Of a stretch of DNA of 22,583 nt, positions 18,106-22,583 are shown piece by piece. The position numbers and the translations under genes were made by a program. The notes beneath the pieces were generated by a model. That model ran no database searches. It worked only from the letters and a program-made list of their open reading frames with translations, and had not been told where the DNA came from. The stretch is from Isotricha intestinalis (taxonomy: Eukaryota; Ciliophora; Litostomatea; Vestibuliferida; Isotrichidae), in assembly GCA_023807065.1 (NCBI GenBank), contig JAJJLU010000057.1:1-22583 (forward strand). The letters run 5' to 3'. Every line of letters begins with the position of its first letter. Position 1 is the stretch's first letter.

Positions 18106-20268
18106 TTAAATATTTATTTCAAATAAAGAAGAAACTGGTCTATGATCTGAAATAAGTACATCAATATCATCATAAAATATTTGATTTATATAATTTCCTT
18201 TTGAATTACCAAATAATATTCTATCTGTCCATGAAGGAATTCTTTTTTTTAAATCATAATTATTTGAATTTTTAATATATTTAAAAGTAGGTAAAAAATT
18301 AATTTTACCTTCATTTATCTTTTTATTATTAGATAAAAATATGTGTAATTCATCAGATAAAAATAAAGTGTCTTTAATATTTAATAAATTATTTTTATCA
18401 ATATAATCTTGTTTAGATATATTATCTTTATGAATTTTAATTCTAAAATTTAAATCGCCAAAAATAAAATAAAAGTCATTTAATAAATATTCAGGTCTTT
18501 TTGAATTGGAAAAATAAGTAGTTAAAATACTATTTAATTCATTTTGTCTTTGAGTTAAATTTTCTTTATTTTCTCCTGCAGTAAGGTGTCCTGTTGTAAA
18601 AACAAAGTATTTATTTTTAAAATTAAATTGTAACATTAAATAACCTTTATTTCCACTTAAACCAATAAATCCAGTTTTACAAAATGAAACATTAATTTCT
18701 GAAATTAAAGGTATTAAAGGAGTTTTCACATAAAATAAAAATAATACTCCTACCATATGTTCTTTATATAATAATTGGAATTGATATTTAGAAAAAAGAG
18801 TTTTTGAAATTTTATCTGATAAACTATTAATTAAAGAATTATTTGATTTAAAAAAAACATTTGATACATTTAATTCAACAATTTCTTGAAAACCTATACA
18901 AATAAAATCAGGTGAAAATTCTTTTGTGAAATATTTTTTATGTTTTTCAGGAAATAATATACTTTCTATATTTAAATCAGATAAATTTTGAGCTGCAATA
19001 TTATAGGTTAATATATATATACTTAGTTTATTTATATTTTCTATTTTTGAAGTTATATGATTAAAAGTTGTTATATTTGAATTTATTCTTTCATCTATTA
19101 AACGAAAGCTTTCTAATCTTTTTAAAGATATTTTATACATTTTAATTATTGTTTTTAAAAGTTCATTAAATCTTATATTATTAATTATTTCTTTATTTGT
19201 TATTTTTTTTCCTTTTTCTTGATTAAATAAATTATAATACGTATTAGAAACCCCAATATTATAATTATTAAAACATAATAATATATTTTCATTTATTATT
19301 TTTTCAAGAATATTTACCATTTCTTCATAACCTGAAGTTATTATTATACAACCTACTTTTTGAATTGAATCTTCTTCTTTATAAAACATAGATGAAAAAT
19401 AATTTGTTGATTTTTTATAATTAAATCCTATATTTAATAAATTTTCAATTGGAATATTTATATTGTTTTCATCTAATATAACTGTTAAATTTTCTTCTTT
19501 TGTTTTTTCATCTATTAAATTTAAATTATTTGTAAAAATTATTATATTTGATTGAAAATTTAATAAATCTATTAACTCATTATTAAATTTTTTTGACAAA
19601 TGATTATCATATGTAGAATAAACTTTAAAACTAAAACTATCTCCATTACTTAAATTATATAATATTTTTGTTTTATATATTTCATAATTTTTTAAAAAGA
19701 TATTTTTCTTTGAAATAAAATAAAATAAAAATTCATATCCATAAAATTTCATATTAAAAAAGCCAATATGACCTTGAATACATTTACAATAATAATATTT
19801 TAAATTATCATTTTCTATAAAAGCATTTAACATATCATAATTATATAAATATTTATCATCTTTGTTACTTAAATCCAAAATATAAGAAAAAAAAATAGAA
19901 GATTGAATAATTGTGTTAGAATAATTTTTAAAATTTTCTTCAATTTCAATTTCTTTTTGATTATTATAATCCTTGTTTAAAATAATATAATTTAATTTTT
20001 CAATTTTATATATTTGTCCTAAGCCATTAGTATAATCAAATACTTTTGAAATTATAATTAAACAAGGAATTAAACTAATATTTATTATTCCCATTATTCC
20101 ATATATTTCTTTTTTATTATTTAATGAAATTAAATTTGAAGTTTGTTCATTTAATAATATTATTTCTGAATTTATCTTTGAAATTGATAAAACTAATTTA
20201 TTCTTTAATTTTAAGTTTTCAATGTAAATATAATTCTCATCTTCTGAGTAATTATATATTAATGACAT
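18106..20268 (-). CDS. Synaptojanin-like SAC plus inositol polyphosphate 5-phosphatase
   Basis: 720 residues. The N-terminal half (about 20-340) is a SAC-type domain, recognised by KEIYGIMGIINISLIPCLII at 53-72, the QIYKIE strand and an IQGHIGF segment at 164-170. The catalytic CX5R(T/S) of SAC phosphatases is absent, so this half is probably a non-catalytic lipid-binding or regulatory module. The C-terminal half (about 415-720) is an inositol 5-phosphatase with the usual motifs in order: TYNI at 421-424, GFQEI at 459-463 (metal-binding Glu462), TGHLTAGE at 559-566, FGDLNFRI at 603-610, PSWTDRIL at 678-685 and SDHRPV at 707-712. It should remove the 5-phosphate from PI(4,5)P2/PIP3-type lipids at membranes, acting in endocytosis or phagocytosis. 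No Pro-rich tail follows. It ends in TAA. Confidence 0.92.
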   Translation of the reverse strand: MSLIYNYSEDENYIYIENLKLKNKLVLSISKINSEIILLNEQTSNLISLNNKKEIYGIMGIINISLIPCLIIISKVFDYTNGLGQIYKIEKLNYIILNKDYNNQKEIEIEENFKNYSNTIIQSSIFFSYILDLSNKDDKYLYNYDMLNAFIENDNLKYYYCKCIQGHIGFFNMKFYGYEFLFYFISKKNIFLKNYEIYKTKILYNLSNGDSFSFKVYSTYDNHLSKKFNNELIDLLNFQSNIIIFTNNLNLIDEKTKEENLTVILDENNINIPIENLLNIGFNYKKSTNYFSSMFYKEEDSIQKVGCIIITSGYEEMVNILEKIINENILLCFNNYNIGVSNTYYNLFNQEKGKKITNKEIINNIRFNELLKTIIKMYKISLKRLESFRLIDERINSNITTFNHITSKIENINKLSIYILTYNIAAQNLSDLNIESILFPEKHKKYFTKEFSPDFICIGFQEIVELNVSNVFFKSNNSLINSLSDKISKTLFSKYQFQLLYKEHMVGVLFLFYVKTPLIPLISEINVSFCKTGFIGLSGNKGYLMLQFNFKNKYFVFTTGHLTAGENKENLTQRQNELNSILTTYFSNSKRPEYLLNDFYFIFGDLNFRIKIHKDNISKQDYIDKNNLLNIKDTLFLSDELHIFLSNNKKINEGKINFLPTFKYIKNSNNYDLKKRIPSWTDRILFGNSKGNYINQIFYDDIDVLISDHRPVSSLFEINI

Positions 20269-20519
20269 TTTTTAAATTATTAGTTTCTTCACAAAAGTAA
20301 ATTTAAAAAATTAATAATTTTTTAAATTTTTTTCCATTTATAAAGTTTACTATATGAATTCATTTAATTTTTTCAAAAATTTTATGTCAATGAAAATTTA
20401 AATTGAAAGAGATATTTTGTTTTAAAAATTATATTTCTATAAAAATAAATAAGAAAAAAATTTAAATTTAAATATAATTGAAGAGGAAACTCAAAAAAAA
20501 TAACAAGCTCTAAAAGTTT

Positions 20520-20807
20520 TTAATTTTTCTTAAGGTTATAATTTTGAACAGTATAAAAAGTGAAATCTTTATCTCAAATACAAAGTATATAATAATAATT
20601 ATAAAAACAAAAATAGAAAAGACATAGGTTTTTAATTTCACATGATCTTATTACAGAAATATCTCCTTTAAATCCACATACTTGACATTTTAAAAATTAA
20701 GGATGATATCATATATTTGTTTCTTCTTCTTCTAATATTAATTGATTTTAAATACGATGTTAGGATTTATAATTTTATTTTTTTATTTTTTTATAATTTT
20801 GTTTCAT
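20520..20807 (-). pseudogene. LITAF-like relic with in-frame TAA/TGA
   Basis: An ATG at 20805-20807 (minus strand) opens a frame of about 95 codons interrupted by TAA at 20775, 20760, 20748 and 20697 and TGA at 20709 and 20574, then TAA at 20520. Between the stops it reads NQLILEEEETNI, FLKCQVCGFKGDISVIRSC and a hydrophobic Cys/Tyr/Phe-rich stretch, then DKDFTFYTVQNYN. This is the layout of a LITAF domain: a CxxC knuckle, a membrane-embedded hydrophobic loop and a second knuckle. Here the second pair of cysteines appears lost. It is most likely a decayed gene. The plus strand at 20477-20600 also looks coding-like but is stop-broken. Confidence 0.4.
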
Positions 20808-20983
20808 TTTATTTTTAATATTTGCTTTCTTTTTTATCTCTTAATTTTTTGTATTTTAAAAATATGAGAAAGTAGTTTAGAATTTAATTTGAATGTGTTT
20901 TAACTAAGAAAAATAAAATATTAAAATATCAATTATTCATTTTTATGATTCTTAAAAATAAAAAAAAATAAAAATTATTTATT

Positions 20984-21331
20984 TTATAAATAAAAAAATC
21001 CCGCTAGTTCTTTATGATTCCACAAAGGAACAACTTGATTACATAAATCTAAATCAAAATCATTTTCCAAAACAATATTATCAACATATTCAATGGATTT
21101 ATCACTTTCAACTTTACCAATAATTTTTAAGAAAGTTCCTTCATCAAATTTTTGATTAAATCCATTAATTAATATTTCAATATTAGTTGAAGGATTAACT
21201 AATAAAGACAGAGTATTGTTATTTATACTTTGAACTTTTCCATGAATAATCACATATTGATTTATAAAATGCTGAATATTTGTATCATTAATTAAAGGTA
21301 AAGGACTTTTCCAATAATCAACTGAAGACAT
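20984..21331 (-). CDS. RPA3: Replication protein A small subunit (RPA3/RPA14-like)
   Basis: 115 residues, the usual size for the family. A single OB-fold is suggested: an N-terminal approach helix (NIQHFINQ), strands YVIIHGKVQSI, TLSLLVN, IEILINGF, LKIIGKVES and IEYVDNIVLE, then the C-terminal helix that packs in the RPA trimer, beginning FDLDLCNQVV at 92-101. That FDL-L-N motif plus the GK-V strand pair is the best identifier. It would form the structural core of the ssDNA-binding RPA heterotrimer in replication and repair. Cysteines are few and no other domain is present. It ends in TAA. The start context is A/T-rich with no alternative upstream ATG in frame nearby. Confidence 0.83.
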   Translation of the reverse strand: MSSVDYWKSPLPLINDTNIQHFINQYVIIHGKVQSINNNTLSLLVNPSTNIEILINGFNQKFDEGTFLKIIGKVESDKSIEYVDNIVLENDFDLDLCNQVVPLWNHKELAGFFYL

Positions 21332-21440
21332 ATTTATTTTTTTATTTTTTTTTCATTTATATATTTAGTTTAAAATTTTATTATTTTTTTTATAATTTTG
21401 ACTTTTCTTTATTTTTATTATTATTCACTTATTAAAAAAT

Positions 21441-21447
21441 AAAAAAA
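21441..21447 (-). terminator. Pol III T-run behind tRNA-Gly
   Basis: A run of seven A on the plus strand gives seven T on the minus strand, four bases after the tRNA 3' end, the expected RNA polymerase III stop. A second T run follows. Confidence 0.75.
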
Positions 21448-21451
21448 GAAT

Positions 21452-21521
21452 GCATAATCCGGGAATCGAACACGGGTTCTCAGCTTGGGAAGCTGCTGTC
21501 CTACCACTAGACTAATTATGC
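21452..21521 (-). tRNA. tRNA-Gly, anticodon CCC
   Basis: A 70-base cloverleaf on the minus strand, without intron or encoded CCA. The acceptor GCATAAT/ATTATGC is fully paired. The D stem is GTCT/GGAC with loop AGTGGTA (G18-G19 present). The anticodon loop is TTCCCAA, reading anticodon CCC for GGG. The T loop is TTCGATT. Two pairs are imperfect: G-A at the top of the anticodon stem (27-43) and T-C in the T stem (52-62). Internal promoters are intact: the A box TAGTCTAGTGG and the B box GTTCGATTC. It lies between RPA3 and the CaaX protein gene. Confidence 0.92.
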
Positions 21522-21744
21522 TTATTAAAATTTAATAATTAAATTGAAATAATAATTATTCATTTTTTTTTATTTTTTATTACCATTAACAAATAAAAGA
21601 TTTCATCAAATATTATAAAATGAGAAAAATAAGAAAGAAATAGAAAAAAATCCCATTCAAGTAAAGAAAGAAAATATAATAATTAAACATTTTATAAATT
21701 ATATTTTTTATTATTTATAAAATTTACATAAATTAATTTTTAAT

Positions 21745-22314
21745 ATGTCTGAACCTTCAGTACAAAAAATAAAAGAAAATGCTATTATATTACATAAATT
21801 ACCTCCTTTAAGTACAAAACAACCGATTAAAAAATTACCAATTAATTCTCCAATAAGAACAAGAAATATTTTTCAACAGAATATTTTAAGTCCAATGAAA
21901 TTAGAAGATAATGAAATGTCAACTTTTGAAAATTCGAAAATAAAAGCATCAATAAATAATAATGTTCAAAATTATCAAAAATTAAATTCAAATGAAACAA
22001 TAAAATCAAAGAGATTTAATTCTCCTATAAGAACTAAAAAACCTTTAACTTTAAATATAGATAGATTTGCTCCTAAAATATCTAGAAATACTAATAATAA
22101 TAAGAAAGTTAGAGTTGATAGAAATGGAATTGAAATTAATCATAAAAATAAAAAAAGTGTTAAAGTTACTTTTATTGATCAAATTGATTCTGTTCCATTT
22201 ACTGAAATTGTTGAAATTGAAAGTATTAAAAGATATAATTATATTTCTGGAATGCCTAATGAAGATAAATATGTTAGAGATACTTGTTGTAATGCGAGTT
22301 GTAAAATTATATGA
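21745..22314 (+). CDS. Basic, probably disordered protein with C-terminal CaaX box
   Basis: 189 residues. The first two thirds are rich in Lys, Asn, Ser and Pro and contain two copies of NSPIRT (34-39 and 92-97), each a Ser-Pro phosphorylation candidate in a basic setting. A more conserved-looking block follows (KSVKVTFIDQID at 137-148, then FTEIVEIESIKRYNYI at 152-167). The C-terminus is CCNASCKII: a CaaX-type CKII with two upstream cysteines (181 and 182), which suggests prenylation of Cys186 plus palmitoylation and so membrane attachment. Ciliates have families of such short lipidated proteins; the exact role is unknown. It ends in TGA, and the CaaX box is placed correctly only if TGA is a stop. 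Confidence 0.7.
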   Translation: MSEPSVQKIKENAIILHKLPPLSTKQPIKKLPINSPIRTRNIFQQNILSPMKLEDNEMSTFENSKIKASINNNVQNYQKLNSNETIKSKRFNSPIRTKKPLTLNIDRFAPKISRNTNNNKKVRVDRNGIEINHKNKKSVKVTFIDQIDSVPFTEIVEIESIKRYNYISGMPNEDKYVRDTCCNASCKII

Positions 22315-22559
22315 TGTTTATTTTTTTTTTTTTTTTTCTTTTTATATAAAAAAGGTAGTTTTTTTCTAAAAATATTATTCTCCGAGGAAAAAAAGATATA
22401 ATTATTTATAGTAATAAATTTAATGGTTAAATTTTTTGCATAAATTATAAATAAAAAATAAGAATAAAAAGGGAAAAAAATAATAAATAAATATAATATT
22501 TTTTTTTAATTGTTTTCTTATTTCTTTTTAATATTTCTATTATTAATTCAATAATCTTT

Positions 22560-22583
22560 ATTGGGGATTGGGGATTGGGGATT
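22560..22583. repeat. Right telomere, ATTGGGG repeats
   Basis: Three full ATTGGGG units and a partial ATT end the window, the reverse complement of the left-end CCCCAAT. No variant unit is seen in this short stretch. The subtelomere between 22315 and 22559 is AT-rich with a long T tract at 22320-22337 and no gene that I can support. Confidence 0.95.

Noticed and set aside
22067..22369. Leu/Ile/Lys-rich ORF overlapping the CaaX protein in another frame
   Set aside because: Its composition is that of an out-of-frame reading of an AT-rich gene; the CaaX frame has a sensible N- and C-terminus.
1..22583. Tetrahymena-type code (TAA/TAG as Gln) for the whole chromosome
   Set aside because: All long genes lack internal TAA/TAG, use CAA for Gln, and reading past their TAA stops gives non-coding sequence.

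Overview
The window is a complete small linear chromosome. It opens with CCCCAAT repeats and closes with the complementary ATTGGGG repeats, each end with the G-rich strand running outward, so both telomeres are present within 22.6 kb. A tiny, telomere-capped, extremely AT-rich chromosome with short intergenic gaps and single-exon genes points to a ciliate macronucleus. The code looks standard: the genes end in TAA (eight) or TGA (three), none in TAG, and thousands of in-frame codons carry no internal TAA or TAG. That excludes a Tetrahymena/Paramecium-type code. Standard code, a TTGGGGA-type telomere and a protein that seems to bind alpha-glucan are compatible with an anaerobic or rumen (litostome-type) ciliate, but that assignment is inference.

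Left to right: telomere (1-40); a subtelomeric stretch with a coding-like but stop-riddled relic on the minus strand; a calpain-like pseudoprotease; a six-helix membrane protein; a kinesin-1-type motor with a long 18-residue repeat and a C-terminal module resembling the CBM45 glucan-binding domain; an 1818-residue TmcB-like membrane protein with a PAS-like domain; a small C2HC finger-like protein; a poly(ADP-ribose) glycohydrolase on the minus strand; a small secreted protein; then on the minus strand a beta-rich protein and a synaptojanin-like SAC/inositol 5-phosphatase; a decayed LITAF-like relic; the small RPA3 subunit of replication protein A; a tRNA-Gly(CCC); a basic protein ending in a CaaX box; and the right telomere (22560-22583).

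The genes do not form one pathway; this is an ordinary gene-dense chromosome. Vesicle, cytoskeleton and membrane functions recur (kinesin, synaptojanin-like phosphatase, LITAF-like relic, lipidated proteins). Two proteins have lost catalytic signatures: the calpain has Cys to Ala, and the SAC domain lacks CX5R. A third, PARG, carries Asn in place of a conserved acidic residue. The most exciting item is the kinesin fused to an apparent starch/amylopectin-binding module, which suggests motor-driven handling of glucan granules. Also worth attention are two relics whose in-frame stops fall where Gln or Trp would fit.
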